From NCBI GenBank assembly GCA_037962975.1, contig CM075676.1, positions 48,532,001 through 48,596,000 on the forward strand: a DNA stretch of 64,000 nt. Direction: 5' to 3'. How positions within the stretch are numbered: position 1 is the stretch's first letter; each line of letters starts with the position of its first letter. Below the pieces are notes generated by a model. The model was not told the origin of the DNA, did not search any database, and was given only the letters and a program-made list of their open reading frames with translations. This document shows positions 1 through 12,896 of this stretch, piece by piece. Source of the stretch: Clitoria ternatea. Its lineage: Eukaryota > Streptophyta > Magnoliopsida > Fabales > Fabaceae. The position numbers were made by a program, and so were the translations under genes.

Positions 1-1652
1 TTATAACCTAACACAACTTATATTTAAACAAATTCGATCTGATCTGACCCACGAACCCACATTACCACCCTATTGATATGCTACTTCTATGCTATTTTTC
101 CCAATGATTTCCACCGGCCAGACATAATCGTTTAATCTTACAATACATAACATTTGAACCCTGAAAGTTAAAGCTCGTGTTTAAAATTGTAATACAATAT
201 ATGATATTATAAGTTACACTTCATGTTTAAACTCTATCATTTTACCTTTTGTGTTTCTTATCATTAAATAATTGTACCGCGTGATCACTTCATACTCCTT
301 TAATCTTTAAAAATAATTTTGTAATAATCTTTTGTTCAAATTTATAAACATACCAATATATTTCTTTCCTTTTTTGTGAAATATTTACTAATTAATATAT
401 ATATAGCGAGCAATTATGGTGAGAAAAAATATTATTATAAAAAATGAAAAATTAATAATAACTATGGGATTAAATTATAATATGAGATTACCTCTTGATT
501 TTAAAAAAAGAATACATTCATTTTTTAACTTTAAAAATTATATAAAATATATTATTCAAAAAAGTATTTTAACTATAAAAAATTAAATTTTAATCAATCA
601 AATTATAGAATTATGTGTCCTTTCACAAATATTTTTTCTTGCTTTGATTTTTTTCTTTGATAGTTTAGGTTTAAGGTTTGCTAACATATCACAACATGAC
701 ATTAATCACATCTTAAGTTGGTTTATTTATCTTATGTGAAATCTTTTCACCTCAGTTTACATTATGTAAATGGAATTGTAATGATTTGTATACATGACAT
801 TGGGTGATTAAAAAAAGTGATATTGACTAATCCTGTTTGAGTTGTTGGGTATAAAGTAGTTATTTTGAGCTATAGAATTTTCAAAAAAATTATTGATCAT
901 TCTTTTTTTTTAACTTGTGATTTCTTTGTAAATTTAATAGTCGAGGTATCTTGGGTGTGTTGCTTACTTGTGCTTAGAAGTATAACTTGACTTAAGATGT
1001 AGAATCACCTCCCTTATTTGTTATTTATTGGACGTGAAATCATGAGTCCGTGAACTTGTAATTAACATTTTAATTATAAATTTGAAAAGTTAAGTACTGT
1101 ACCTTCATTGAATAATGTAAACAAAGTGTTTTCTCGTTTGTTTTTTCAGTAAAAATTGATAGCTCAAAACATTTCTTTTATTTTGCCAAGTCGACCAACA
1201 TACTCAGTCATAGGGAGATGTTCCTCCTTGACTAAAGGATCTCGAGTGCTCCAACATTGCTGCCACCGAAACAGATACAATACAATTGCTTCCCATTACA
1301 ATATTCATTTGTTTTTTCTTTTCCAACGACAATTAATTTACAATACTACTACTGTTTCTTTGAAAATCAGTTTAAAATATATCTAATCTTTCATTAAGTA
1401 ATATTATCTAATTTTGTCTCATTAACAAATTAAGAAACATTATTTGAGAAACTCAAATGAAAAAAAATAAACTATTGTAAAATATGAATCCAAATCTCAA
1501 TCACGTGGCAGTGTCAACAACAGAAGGTATTTTATTGTTTCTACACAGTTATTTTGATAATTGTAAGAACATTCATAATTATTAAAATACTAATATAAAA
1601 TAGATATTAAAATTATTTATAAATAATAAAATTTATAATTTTATATTATTTT

Positions 1653-1693
<41 letters not shown>

Positions 1694-1839
1694 TTATCAT
1701 TTAACTATAACTATAAATAAGGTGGATAATTGTTTTCTCTACTCTCGTCCCTAAATGTTTAGATTGAGATAGAGACAAGTTTTGATTTATCCGTCAAGCT
1801 CAAATTGAGAATGCGTCCGTCTCCATAAATTTAACATCA
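1..1839. other. AT-rich intergenic sequence, no gene seen
   Basis: No reading frame here has a recognisable motif or plausible splice structure. The longest frame (1156-1386, plus) uses a non-ATG start and looks random. A TA microsatellite lies at about 1656-1691. I see no supported gene or named element in the rest. Confidence 0.6.
1656..1691. repeat. (TA)n microsatellite
   Basis: A run of about 18 TA dinucleotides is read directly in an AT-rich stretch. Confidence 0.95.
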
Positions 1840-2000
1840 TTTAGTGTATATTTGGATATCAAGTTAGGTTAGTCAAACCTATATCTAACGGTCAAATGGA
1901 GTTTTGATTGTCTCGAATAACATGAAAGATCAATATCAACCCTTAAATTTTTCTATTTCCCTCAACTCCGTTTCCCCAACTAGAAACCAAACGGACACTT
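1840..2000. repeat. Short dispersed MITE-like repeat, copy 1
   Basis: The block starts TAGTGTATATTTGG and ends CCAAACGGACACTTA, so its ends are imperfect inverted repeats (right end reversed: TAAGTGTCCGTTTGG). The inner text 'gttttgattgtctcgaat ... caactagaaaccaaacggac' recurs at about 9238-9350, 25680-25800 and 59780-59925. I infer a small non-autonomous DNA element. Its superfamily is unknown because the target duplication is not clear. Confidence 0.5.
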
Positions 2001-3011
2001 ATACTTATAAGCCCATTAGCAAGAATCATTCAAGGGAAGCCTCGTAATTTTTAGCATACTTTCAAGTTTCATGTAAGAAAAAAGTGAAGGTATTCAATGT
2101 GTATGAAAATGATTGAAAAAAAGTGAATTCCATTAAACTTTATTCAAAAAGTAGTTTAGCATTAAGGCTAAACATACACAAAAACTTACATCACTTTTTT
2201 CTTATTATGAAGGATAACATTGATAAAACTTTTAATAAAATTCTTCAGAACAAAAACCAAACTTAAAAAATTCTCATGTTTTCCATCCCTTTCTTATAAC
2301 AAACCATTAAAATCTTTTTCTTTTCTAATTAACACAAATAAATAAATGATGTTACACAACCATTTTATTTTTAAGAAAATACTCAATAGCCAACAAAGAA
2401 CTAAATCCGAAGGGGAATAAAACCGAAAACATTATTTCTCTAGCAAAACAATAGTTTTTAGATACATTTAATAAATATTTACTTAAAAAACAGTATACAC
2501 TACGGTCTCCAAAATGTGGATATCAAATTTGAACACGAATAAATCAAATTTTAAAAAATATTGTCTATAACTAGTAGCAAATGCAAATCCCCAATCCCAA
2601 TATTTTTAAAAATCGTAAATTGATGATGGTACTTTATTGAAAACAAACAACATACAAGTTTCACGTAAAATGTCAATGCTCAAAGGAACTTGCATTAATT
2701 TTTAATTCCCATGTGTATTGGTCCCAGTCTTAAGAAAATTTATCCATATCGGCATTCAACAAAGAAAGCAATTAAGAATAAGGAGAGCCAAAAAAAGAAA
2801 TAAGCCTCTTCTTTCTCTGTAAGGTGGTGGCACTAGCACTACCGCAAAAGCACGCACCATGTACACACATCCATGTCAATGGAATCTCAAATTTACAGCC
2901 AGGGCAAAAACTACAATAAAAAAAAACAAAGCAAAAGTCAGAAACAACCTCAATTGCTGCTTTTGTCCAGTAGCCATCTTCACGTGACCCTAGCAACCCA
3001 ACATTTCAATT

Positions 3012-4105
3012 TCAACTCAACTGGACCCCCCATTCTAAACAAAAAAAGACCATGATTAGGGGCAAAACCGTCACCCAAAATTTGGACGGCCAGGATCCCG
3101 CATGCCCACTCTCCAACTGCAGTGAATCAACGGCCAGTGGCATGTTCTCCTGATCGGGGCTACACTTTGATTCGTGTGGATGCGCACTGTACATTATCGC
3201 TCTCAACACCGCCGAAACGGTTGGTATGTATGCCGTTTTGTTCTTCGCTAACAACCACGTCAATCCCATTAGTTGACAGTCCCTGTTGAACATCTTCTTC
3301 ACTCTATCACTCCCCTTCGTCTCATTCTTATACCCCTTCACCTTAAAAAATAATTATATAATTTTTCAAATAATTGGACGCTATTAAGGTGTCATATATA
3401 GCAGGAATATAAAGTCTCGAGAGCTGAACTGGAAAAGTGATAAGGTTTAGAAGTTAGAACCTTTTGTAAGGCAGTGAGGCATTTGGTGCAACCAGCGTAA
3501 GAGGAGTTACGACAATTGTTTTCCAAGTTACGAACGGCAACGGTTGGGGTTGCGTTTTGATGAGAGTGGGAGACGTTAAACGCGGCGGGGCAGGTTAACG
3601 ACGTGATTTGGTGGAGTCGGATGCCGCAGAAGCAGAGAATGGCGTCACACGTGGCGTTGGGTTGAGGGATTCGGATGTTGCGAGTTAAGAGCGAGTCTTG
3701 GAGAGAGTTCACGCACTTCTGAGAGTCGTCGGGCATCATCGGGAGGTCGCCGCTCGCCGGCGGAGGTGAGCCGGAGACTTCGAGAGCAGTGCGGGCGTGC
3801 GCCGCGAACAGCCACGCCGCCAGGACGGGGCAGCACCGGCTACGGTCGAGGTCTTTGCCACACGCGTCCTTCACGCCGCCGAATAGTTCGTTGGATAGGT
3901 CGAGGCGGCAGGTTTGGGCTTCGGTCTGAACCGGGAATGCGGGGACCGTGTTTGAGGACGGGTACTCGCCTGGTTCGAGTGGCTGGTTGGGGTCGCTAAC
4001 CGGTTGGGAGAGTAGACCGGCACGAGTAAAAGGTTGTTGTTGTTGTAGTAGTCCTACTAACGTTAGAAAAGCGAGGCACGCGAGAGTGGACGTGAATGAT
4101 TGCAT
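3012..4105 (-). CDS. SPARK-type GPI-anchored protein, At4g28100-like (2 exons)
   Basis: The model has two minus-strand exons: 4105-3461 (215 codons) and 3341-3012 (109 codons plus stop), 324 aa. The 119-bp intron 3342-3460 starts GT after AAG, ends AG, and is phase 0. Residues 1-29 form a signal peptide (MQSFTSTLACLAFLTLVG start). A cysteine-rich ectodomain follows, with 'CRLDLSNELFGGVKDACG', 'CDAILCFCGIRLHQ' and 'CTKCLTAL', and several N-glycosylation sequons (NATC, NVSH, NATP, NSSY, NETK, NKTA). Exon 2 gives 'NRDCQLMGLTWLLAKNKT' and a hydrophobic C-terminus (WVTVLPLIMVFFCL) suited to GPI-anchor attachment. This matches the plant family of uncharacterised GPI-anchored proteins with a SPARK domain; the Arabidopsis member is similar in length, near 300 aa. 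It should sit at the outer plasma membrane; its role is unknown. Exon 1 is much more GC-rich than its surroundings. Family assignment is firm, function is not. Confidence 0.86.
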
Positions 4106-4300
4106 TCTTATGTTTTTATATCTTCTTTTTTTTTGGTGTTGGAGGGAATGGAAAGAGATGGGGTTGAAAAGGTTTTTGGGGATTTAGGTTTTGTTTATGG
4201 GGATTATGGAGGGAAAGAAAGAAAAGTATAGATTCAAGAGATATACTCAAAAGGTGAAGAAGAAGGAGAAGAGAGGGGTTGCTGCTTATATTTGCTCTGA
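4106..4300 (-). promoter_or_regulatory. Probable 5' UTR and core promoter of the GPI-anchored protein gene
   Basis: Read on the minus strand, a TATA-like AAATATAAGC (4293-4284) is followed by a CT-rich stretch (ctcttctccttcttcttc) typical of plant transcription starts and leaders, then about 150 bases to the ATG at 4105. A 121-codon frame on the same strand (4481-4116) ends before the ATG and spans this leader; its low-complexity serine/leucine/proline content suggests chance. The transcription start is inferred. Confidence 0.35.
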
Positions 4301-4481
4301 TGATGAGATTCGTAGACCCATTACTTGATTGGAGCGTTACCAAGCGTGGAAAAGATGACCAAGTGCTAAAATCGAGAGAGAGAGACATAGAGGAGGCTGG
4401 TTTTGGTAAAACGTTTTGTGTTTCTTTCTTTCTTTTGCTAACTTTACTCTCTCTCTTGTCTTCTTCCATTTGAAGAGACAT

Positions 4482-5749
4482 AGAATGCGGTTTTAATCAA
4501 TAAAGTTCGGCTGATTGGGGTTTACTTTAACTAGCAAGTTAATCAGGACTCAGGAGTTCATTTTAATAACTTACTGACATTTTATTTAATTATTAAGCAT
4601 GTTAAAATTCTTACACTAACTGAATAATAAAACCAAAATTAATCAGAAATTTCATCAAAGGGGTCATTTACTGTATCAAGAAATATCAAACCAAAAAAAG
4701 AAAATATTCCAGGGAAAAGACTAATAATCACACTTATAGTAGGTTACTCCTTCCTCTCTCATCTATCTATTTAAGATACAAAACTTTGTTTTTATCTGTC
4801 TAAATATTAAGAACATCATGACAAAATTAATTGTAAAATTTTCAAGAAAACTTACCCTCTTAATTTTATTCCATTTTTTATTTTTTTATTCATTTATGGT
4901 AAACAAAGGGGAAATAGTAGTAGAATATTAAATTAAAATTTTAACATGGTAGGAGATTTCAAAGTTTAGGACATCAAATTTTATAGTTTTTATTATAGAT
5001 CTAGGTTAGGTAGTAGCTATCGTAATAATTCAGTTAACTCAAGGTATATATCCTCAGTCTTTTAAATCTTTTGAATTTTAGTTTTTGTCCCAAAATAATA
5101 TTTACATTTGTCAAATTTTAAAATATAGTTACGTTTTTGTTTTCAATTCTATTCTTGTTTAGTATATATTTTTATTTCTTATCATTTCTAATGTTTATTG
5201 ATAATTATTTTTAGAATTGTGGCTTTGTTAGTAAGTAATACAGATTAATATTGGAAAAAGCCTCATATTTGATTCATAAAAATACTTGTAGGTAAGATCA
5301 ATAAACTTTTACCGTGACTTCTGAAATGTAGAAGAATACCACTATTTTGCTTTTGGATATAAAAAATGATATTCCCAATTCATATGAGAAAAAGGAGGGT
5401 AGGGTCAGAGACGAGTCTCGATGCATGCGGTAGGCTGAGATTAGTTGCTGCTGACCGCTCCAACTTCACGAAACAAAGTGGTCTCTAATTAATTTAACAT
5501 TTAATATATACTCCTCCGTTTATATTTATAAAAATATTTTAATGGTCCTATTTTTACAATATACAATTTATTTACTTAAGAATATTTAATATTTTCCATA
5601 TTTATTTTTATTTTTAAAAATGTTGCTATTAAAATTAATATAGAAGTTGAATTTAAACCGAGATAAAATTGAACTGATATAGTATTTTTTATAAAAATTA
5701 TGCATTATTTTCTCTGTTTCATATTGTAAGCGTTTGAAAAAAAAAGAAA
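4482..5749. other. AT-rich intergenic sequence, nothing recognised
   Basis: Low-complexity AT-rich DNA upstream of the GPI-anchored protein gene and up to the solo LTR. No open frame with family features and no paired termini were found. Confidence 0.55.
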
Positions 5750-5754
5750 AATAT

Positions 5755-6467
5755 TGATCCGGTCTTGACACCGGTACCAAGACATGTGTGACGTGTCACC
5801 CGATCTATCAATGTTAACGATCCAACAGGTAAGACATCGGAATAACAAGACCGTATACGCGCTCTCCCTATACCGGAAAGCCCATGTTGACATCTAGCAT
5901 ATCGAACATAACACTTTCTCCACATCGGAATAGTTATTAATCAATTATTAGTAGCTTTGGGAAGAATGCATCAACTCTAAATTACCCATGATGGATAACT
6001 GTCTTCGAGAGACAGGAATGTTATCCTGTAACTCATACTTGTTTTCCACGCTAATTAAATATAGCAATCAGACAAAGAGGATATTCCCCACTCCCAAAGC
6101 TCATCTTTCGAGGCAAGTCAGGTTTGTTCCCTGGGACAATCAGACCCATCATTTTCCTCCACCTATAAATACAGCAAGAATACATACAAAAAATGACTTT
6201 TTTCTTTCTTTCCTTAGCCCTAAAATCTTACATTTTCATACTAACTTGAGCGTCAGAGAACTTTCGCAGGTGGCACCACCTTTCGCCCTACCTCAACGCG
6301 AAAGACCGATGTGTAGGATCTCCAGGATGGCAAGACCGATTCTCTCCCACTGAGAGATCGGATTATAATACCAGATACCCACTGTATCGGTGTACAAATA
6401 CCAGAAACCGTAAATTCTTGTGGCTGGTCACATACCGGATCTCTCGACCCCGGAAAAGGACATTTCA
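5755..6467 (+). mobile_element. Solo LTR (Tat/Ogre-like gypsy family A) with AATAT target duplication
   Basis: The 713-bp block starts TGATCCGGTC and ends GGACATTTCA. It is flanked by AATAT at 5750-5754 and 6468-6472, the expected 5-bp duplication. Inside are a TATA box (TATAAAT, 6164-6170) and then 'cttgagcgtcagagaacttt', the start of a short R/U5-like segment (ending 'gcaggtggcacc') that recurs in many legume Tat/Ogre-type LTRs. No internal region remains, so the element was reduced by LTR recombination. A related copy lies inverted at 61844-62582. Family naming rests on the R/U5 phrase and is inferred; the solo-LTR structure is seen directly. Confidence 0.85.
6164..6170 (+). promoter_or_regulatory. 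TATA box of the solo LTR
   Basis: TATAAAT lies about 80 bp before the conserved 'acttgagcgtc' phrase. The same layout occurs in the LTR at 17426-18008 (TATA box at 17695). Whether it still drives transcription is unknown. Confidence 0.6.
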
Positions 6468-6953
6468 AATATTTTATTTTATAAGAACCTAAAAAATTAA
6501 GAACATTTATTATATTTTTTTAATTTACCTTTAAGTATTTAATTTTTTTACATTTGTAAAAATTAATATTTCTTTCTTCTCATAACTATTGTTGCTTTGA
6601 TTTTCTTAAAACAGATTAAAAATTATTAAATATGTAATTATTTATATTGATATACAATAAAATATCTTTTTTTAATTATATTATTTTATTAGTAATAAAT
6701 AATGTACAATTTCTAAGTCTTATTTATTAGTCAAATAAAATGTGATTAAAGAGAAATACATTAATTACAATAAAATACAATAGTTTTAGGGATTGGAGAA
6801 ATATTTATTAGTGATGTTTAATTCAAGATGAGATTGTCTTTTACGAATTACTTCTCTAATGTGGGATTATAATATAAAATAAATAAAATGAGTAGTAATA
6901 TATTTTTTAACGTGTATATTTTAGTTTGAATTACGATGTAAATAGGAAATGAG

Positions 6954-7500
6954 TAGGGGTGCTCGGCAGTTGGGTTTGGGCGGGTAAAAATAATGAATAA
7001 TTTAACCAATAATAACCAAGTGTAATTTATTTCTAACCAAAATCGATCGAATAATCTCACGGTTTCATCGGGTTTTGGGTGAACGATTTCAGTTAAGTTC
7101 GAACAAATAATTTCGGTTTAAACTTGTAATGAATTAAATTTTTTTGACCAAAATCTATTTTTAAAACTTTTTTTACCTATTTTCCCTATCAATTATATAG
7201 AAAAAATAATTTAATGCATACAATATGTACTATATATATCTAATCATCTAATAAAAGACTTAATTAAAATAAACATATACATTTATACATAACATCAATG
7301 CATAAATTTACATGATTTAGACTTAATTAAAATAAACATATAGGTTTATAATGGGTTCAGTCGGATACGGTTAATTTGGTTGGTAAAAATTAAAAACCAT
7401 ACCCATTCAAACTTAACTATTTTTTTTACCTACTTACTCACCTAAACCTGATTGAACTCGTTTTTTATTTTCGATTGTTACGGTTTACCATCGGTCCTAT
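6954..7500. mobile_element. Fragment of a hAT-like non-autonomous element (tentative)
   Basis: The left edge 'taggggtgctcggcagttgg' resembles the common TAGGGGTG... terminus of plant hAT-type elements and is followed by purine-rich 'gggtttgggcgggt' text. Complementary themes (acggtttaccatcgg) occur near 7480. I could not find a matching right terminus or target duplication, so the boundaries are approximate. Confidence 0.3.
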
Positions 7501-9230
7501 AAATGAGGATTATTTTCCAATTTCAGAATTTGATAGGTAGTAGTAGTGGATGATGCAGGAGAAGAGCAACAGGAGCGAGATTCGTTTTAGGGGCACTGGG
7601 AGAGTAGGACGGAGCAGGTTCATATCACCCTGTCCCACAATTTGGAAGCTTGTGCTGTCCTTTTCATTTTGTCACTTTATTATCTTTCTTTCTCCTTCTC
7701 CTATACCATATATATATATTTTTGTTTTTGCTAGGGATGGGAGAAAAAGCTTTTGGTGCTCTTGCTTTTCCATTCTCTTACATTTTTTGTTTCTAAATTA
7801 TGATCAATTAAAAATTTAATCACAATATAAGTAACGTTTAACATGAACAAATACTAAAATGAAGTTTAAATCCTCGTTCAGTTTTTCATACATCTTGTTC
7901 CTTTTAACGTCATTGTTTTGTTTGTAGTGGATAAAAAATTATCTACCATTAACAATAACATAGTAAACCGTAGATCACATGATTATCACCCTTCTATTTT
8001 CCTTAATGATTTTGATTTGGGATTTTTGGCATGTAGTGATGTTAAGCAATAAAATTAGTGCTTAGTGCTTAGTGCTTAGGTGATACATGGGTCTTTTGGT
8101 TTGATTTTACGCTTAAAATAAATTTGAACCAATCAAAACCTATTGTTTAGATTAGAGTGGATATACACAATACGAACTAATTTGGTTTCGCTCTTCTTCA
8201 GTGCTGCGTGCTGAGTGTTTACCGTTATTTTTTAATGGGCATATTTTATATTGTTTCTTTCAAAATCGTTGTAAGAAATATTGTGTACCTTACTTATAAG
8301 GACCAACGTTATAAAGTTGATGTTACATTGAGACACTTTGCATCGATATACAATAGGAACTAATATAAAAGTAGATTTTGCATCGGTTTTGAAAAGAACT
8401 GGTGTAAATATTACTTTGTCTTATTCATCCACTACAAAATTAATGAAATTCAAGGTAGGGAGTTTGGCATGCTACAAATTGGCTTTAGCGTGAGACGACG
8501 GTCTAAAGTTAAATCTCACGTATTTCAAAATAAACATACACATATTTGGTGTGAGGATCTCCACCTCATTGAGTGTTTGTATTTGTGATGAAAAATAGGC
8601 ATTTTCTAACTCATTGATTTTGTATTTTCAGAGAGGTTAATTATAGTTTGACTTACTTTAATTATATTGTATTGATTGAAAATGTAAGACTAAAATTGGA
8701 TAATATAACCTTAAAATTAGTTTAAACATTAAGAATATGACTATTACATGTCTTGTTGGTAATTTAAGAAAATTATGTCTTTTTGAATTGTTGGTGGTTG
8801 TTTGTTGATGTTACAATTTTTTTAGATATCCATATTATGTTTTTTTTTATAAATATTGTGTTACATGATTATGAGTTGATATTAAATTCAATATTATATA
8901 ACTCTTTAATTATAATAATAGTTAATAATGATGACAAATTAATATATTTCTCTTAAAATATTATATAACTTTTAAGTTTATTATTTTTATAGGGTTATTT
9001 TCAAATATTTCTTTAATTAAAATATATTAGACATATCCCTTTTAATAAAAAAATATATTTATGTAATTAAAATTAAAAATATATATGTATAAAACTTATA
9101 AGTTTCCCCAAACTTAATCAAAACCCATGGGATAGGTTACATTATTTCATATCTCAATTTTTATGTGATTGAAGTAAAAAAAAAACTTAAACTCGTCCTA
9201 ACCCACACGATTTCTTGTTTGTTTAAAAGT
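7501..9230. other. Intergenic, no gene seen
   Basis: A frame at 7550-7819 (89 codons) has no recognisable motif. Around 8060-8080 'cttagtg' is repeated in tandem three times. Around 8320-8410 degenerate 'gcatcgatatac/gcatcggtt' phrases resemble those near 18640 and 27910. Nothing else is supported. Confidence 0.5.
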
Positions 9231-9237
9231 TGATCAC

Positions 9238-9352
9238 TTGCACGGTCAAACAAAATTTTGATTGTCTCGAATGATGTAAAAGATTAATATTAACTTTTAA
9301 ATTTCTCCTTTTTCTAAACTCTATTTCTCAACTACATAGCAAACGGACCATT
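9238..9352. repeat. Short dispersed MITE-like repeat, copy 2
   Basis: The text 'cggtcaaacaaaattttgat ... tgtctcgaatgatg ... ctcaactacatagcaaacggacc' aligns by eye with the block at 1867-1996. The left terminus is unclear. Confidence 0.45.
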
Positions 9353-10373
9353 CATTACTGTATATGCATGACAGCCAACTCAGGCCATTTTCTTTTTTAT
9401 GCATTGTTTTCCTGGAGATAACATTATTTAAACAAGCATAATTGCTCAGAGCTAATATGGACAAGCATATATCTTCAATGTCACATGAGAATGCCCCTCC
9501 CATCAATATTTTTACTTTTCCTTAACGCTACTATTATACTAATCACCATTGTTAATGTGCCCATTTTTAACTAGGAAACACATTTTAGTTACTTTACATA
9601 TACAAACATAGGATAACCAGCTTGGATCCGTTTCTTTGGATATTCTGTTTACACGCACAGTGTCAAGTAGGTTCCACCAAGGAGGAGAGAGTAGAAACTA
9701 GAGTCAAGTGCCAACTCAGATGGATATAACAAGAACGAGCATTATTAGTTTAAAGGACAAACACAAAGCGTCAACCAAAAGAAAATTGTTCCCCTAAAAA
9801 GTGCTACCCTTTGGAAAAAGTTTCTAAGTCTTTTCACACCCCCAATAATCTAGACCCTTTGCGTCCTGGGTAGGGTCCCTTAATTCAAATCATGCCCCTG
9901 AAAAAAAGAAGAGAAGAGGACAATGCAGTTACATAAGTTACTTATCTTCGTTGTAGTTCCTTTTAAGAGTCTGGAATTTCTAGTAATGACTTTCATTATG
10001 TCCACATTGATCTGATGATAAAAATATCTCACGACTAAAATACTACATTAAATTATCTAGGTTAATGAATGTGTGACTTTTATCAAATTCAATAAAACTA
10101 GATAGATCTAAAGTTTCATTAAATATTAAATTTGATAGATTTTGTTTAGGAGTTAGTACGTTAATAGAATTAAATAATTATAAGTGAAGAAAGAGAGAAG
10201 GTCTCTTATTTGAAAGTTAAAATTAAAACCTCCCCAAAGAAAATCTCTAATTCAGAGAAACTTATAAAATGAAGAATTGAACGTTTTAGAGAAAAGTTTT
10301 TAAACTAAAAAAAGTATCTCTCCCCTCTCTTTATACCCCTAAATCTAGATCTATACAAAACTGTGTAAAAAGT
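9353..10373. other. Intergenic, no gene seen
   Basis: No supported coding frame, RNA gene or element. The sequence is moderately mixed in composition around 9640-9900 but has no splice-consistent frame. Confidence 0.5.
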
Positions 10374-10662
10374 TGTGTTTAGTTCGTAAATTTTTTAAAA
10401 AAATAAAAAATTATTCTTAGAAAAGTTGGAAAAATAAAAAAGGTGTTCATTAACGAAATATTCAAAGAAACTTATAGAAAATTGAAAATTGAGTTTTCAA
10501 TTTTTTTAAAAAAATGGAGAAATCTTCAAAGAAGTTTTCTAAAAAAATTGAAAAGGAAAGAAGTTTTTTAAGAATTTTTTTCATCTATTTCAAAATATGA
10601 AATTTTTTGAAAACAAACAGAAATTTTTTTTTCAAAAAACTAATTTTCTCTGACTAAACACA
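10374..10662. repeat. MITE-like element with TGTGTTTAGT termini
   Basis: The 289-bp block begins TGTGTTTAGTTCG and ends CTGACTAAACACA; reversed, the right end reads TGTGTTTAGTCAG, so 10 of the first 11 bases match. The interior is A/T homopolymer-rich, and long T and A runs in each half can fold on one another. I could not confirm a target duplication, so the superfamily is open. Confidence 0.5.
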
Positions 10663-12891
10663 TTATATATTATCCATTAACAAAACTCCTTAATAGTTGA
10701 TGGAATTTAAACCTGATAGTTAGTTTTCAGTTTTCTTCAATATTTGATAACAGGACCACATTTATTTGCGAGAACAATGCTTTTTGTTGGGTGTTACATG
10801 TCCTATGCACATTATTATAAATGAATATAAAAAGAATGCATTATATATATATTGGATTAGGTTCTAAAAGAGGCAGGTTTTGGTCCATCGTCGGTAATTG
10901 AGCCACAAAAGTAGAAGGAAAAAGGTGCAATCATGGTGTTTCAAATTACAAATTCATGAGTTTGGGTTTGAGCCCAGTTTTAATTCAATGAAAGCGTAGC
11001 GAATCATGCATGAATATATGATATTTTGATTGTCTTACTCACACGCTCGTGCACGTGCAAAAGCCTCCCTCCAATTGTGTCTTGTTTATGATCGGAAACT
11101 CTATCAATTTTCATGGTATCACAATAACTAGCATGAGATAAACATTAAAAAGCTTGTCAGTTCAATATTGTAAGGCTCTTTTGCCTTTAGCCCACCAAAA
11201 CACCTTTTTAATTGAACCAGTTAAACTTTTTATGCTTATGATGGCTGTGCTGAAATTGTTCACTTTTTATTAAAAATGAACATCTATGTACCTAAAAGCT
11301 TCTATGTCTATAAAAATTTTAAAAGGTTCTTATAAATAAGTTTTAATTTATAATAGAAACATAATAACTAGGTTTAAATTTCAGGTGTTTTCTGAATATT
11401 TTTGCAATAAATAAGTATTAATATATCTTTCAGTAAAACCTTCTCAAATGAGTATTTTTTTATAATTTGTTAACAAAATAGTTTGAAAAGATGAAAATTA
11501 AGAGATGAGATAAAATGTCATAAAAACTTTATCAATGTAAACAAAAAATAAATATTGTCTCAAAAAAGGATCTTGGTTTGTCATATTTGTTGATTGTAAG
11601 AAAAAAAAGTAAAAAGTGAAAGAAACAAAAATGAAATTGGAGTTAACAACACATTTCAATAAAAAAAAATCTTATAAGATGTTATAAAAGAGATGCGCTG
11701 TTACATCTTAATTGCAAAATTACAATTAAAAAATATCCTAATTTTACTTAGAAAGTTGAGTATTGACAAAATTATCAAGTCTTATAACAACGAGTATTTT
11801 GATGTTATTTCGAAACTAATGAGATTCTCATATTCTTAATGATTTTTCATCGTAATTTTGGTTATATAATCTGAAATTAAAGGGTACTTGAAGGGATAAA
11901 AGTCATATGTCTAGGGAACACTTTTAATATTGTTTGTGCGAATCCACCTGTACACCACTCTGAAGTCTTTAGCTTTAAACAAAGTAATAATGACTTTATG
12001 ATTTCATGTAATTCAAAGGTCCAAAGCACTTTAATTTGCTTTTGTCAATTCAGATAAGAACGATTACGTAACAAAGTAAGGAGTTCAAAAGAAGATCACT
12101 AATACAATAGCACTAAATTATTTATTTGCCAAAAATAAAAGAGAAGAATGAGTATTAAAAAATGTGTACATAGTTTGAACATAAAGGATTAGTTAACTAT
12201 CACTGAATGTGTTAATAAGTTAAGTGACGTTTTAACTTGTATTTTTAAGTTCAAGTCTACAAAGTGCATGCATTAAATTTTAGTAAACAAAGAATTATCA
12301 CTTATAATGATTGCAAAACAATTTGCTTTTGCGCCTTGCTTATAACCTATGCCACGAGGCACATTTTTATTCGATAACTAGTCAGATTTCTGTATAATTA
12401 TCCATGCAATTGAACATATGACATATTTTCAATATTGTGTATATGATTATTATTCATTCTAGAACATTGAAAGTATTACCATAAAAAGAAACTAAAGCCT
12501 CTTATGTTTAACTAAACAAAAAATTTGTGTATTAGTTAAAATTGCAACGGGTTGGGACAGGTTTTGCTCTCTTCATCCCCACAAAGATGGGTTTTGAATT
12601 ATAGAACTTATTCCTCCATGTCGAATTTGGGGGAAACCTTATAAGGATCTTACTATATTCTATTTTTTCATTTTAATAACTCAAATATGTAATTTCAAAT
12701 AAATTATATTTTTAATATATTTTAATTGAAATAATATATAAAGTGGGCATTAAAATTATTCAAAAATAATTAGTTTCATGATTATATAATATTTTTAAAA
12801 TATATAAACTTATCATTGTTGTTTAGCTATTATTAAAATTAAAATATTGAGTTTGTACATCTAGACGCGTTCAGGTGGGGGAGGGTAGTTG
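10663..12891. other. Intergenic, no gene seen
   Basis: AT-rich non-coding DNA. The stretch 12540-12660 and the flank at 12860-12896 carry 'gggttgggacaggtttt' and 'ttcaggtgggggagggtag', GC-skewed text that continues after the LTR at 16022 ('ccatactcgtccctgtcctc'). This suggests an older repeat that the LTR entered. Confidence 0.45.
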
Positions 12892-12896
12892 CATAC

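Noticed and set aside
3645..4187. Alternative frames on both strands over the GPI-anchored protein gene
   Set aside because: They arise from the GC-rich exon; only the spliced minus-strand frame gives a signal peptide, family motifs and a GPI tail.
4116..4481. 121-codon minus-strand frame upstream of the GPI-anchored protein gene
   Set aside because: Low-complexity S/L/P/K content across a CT-rich leader and promoter; no family features.
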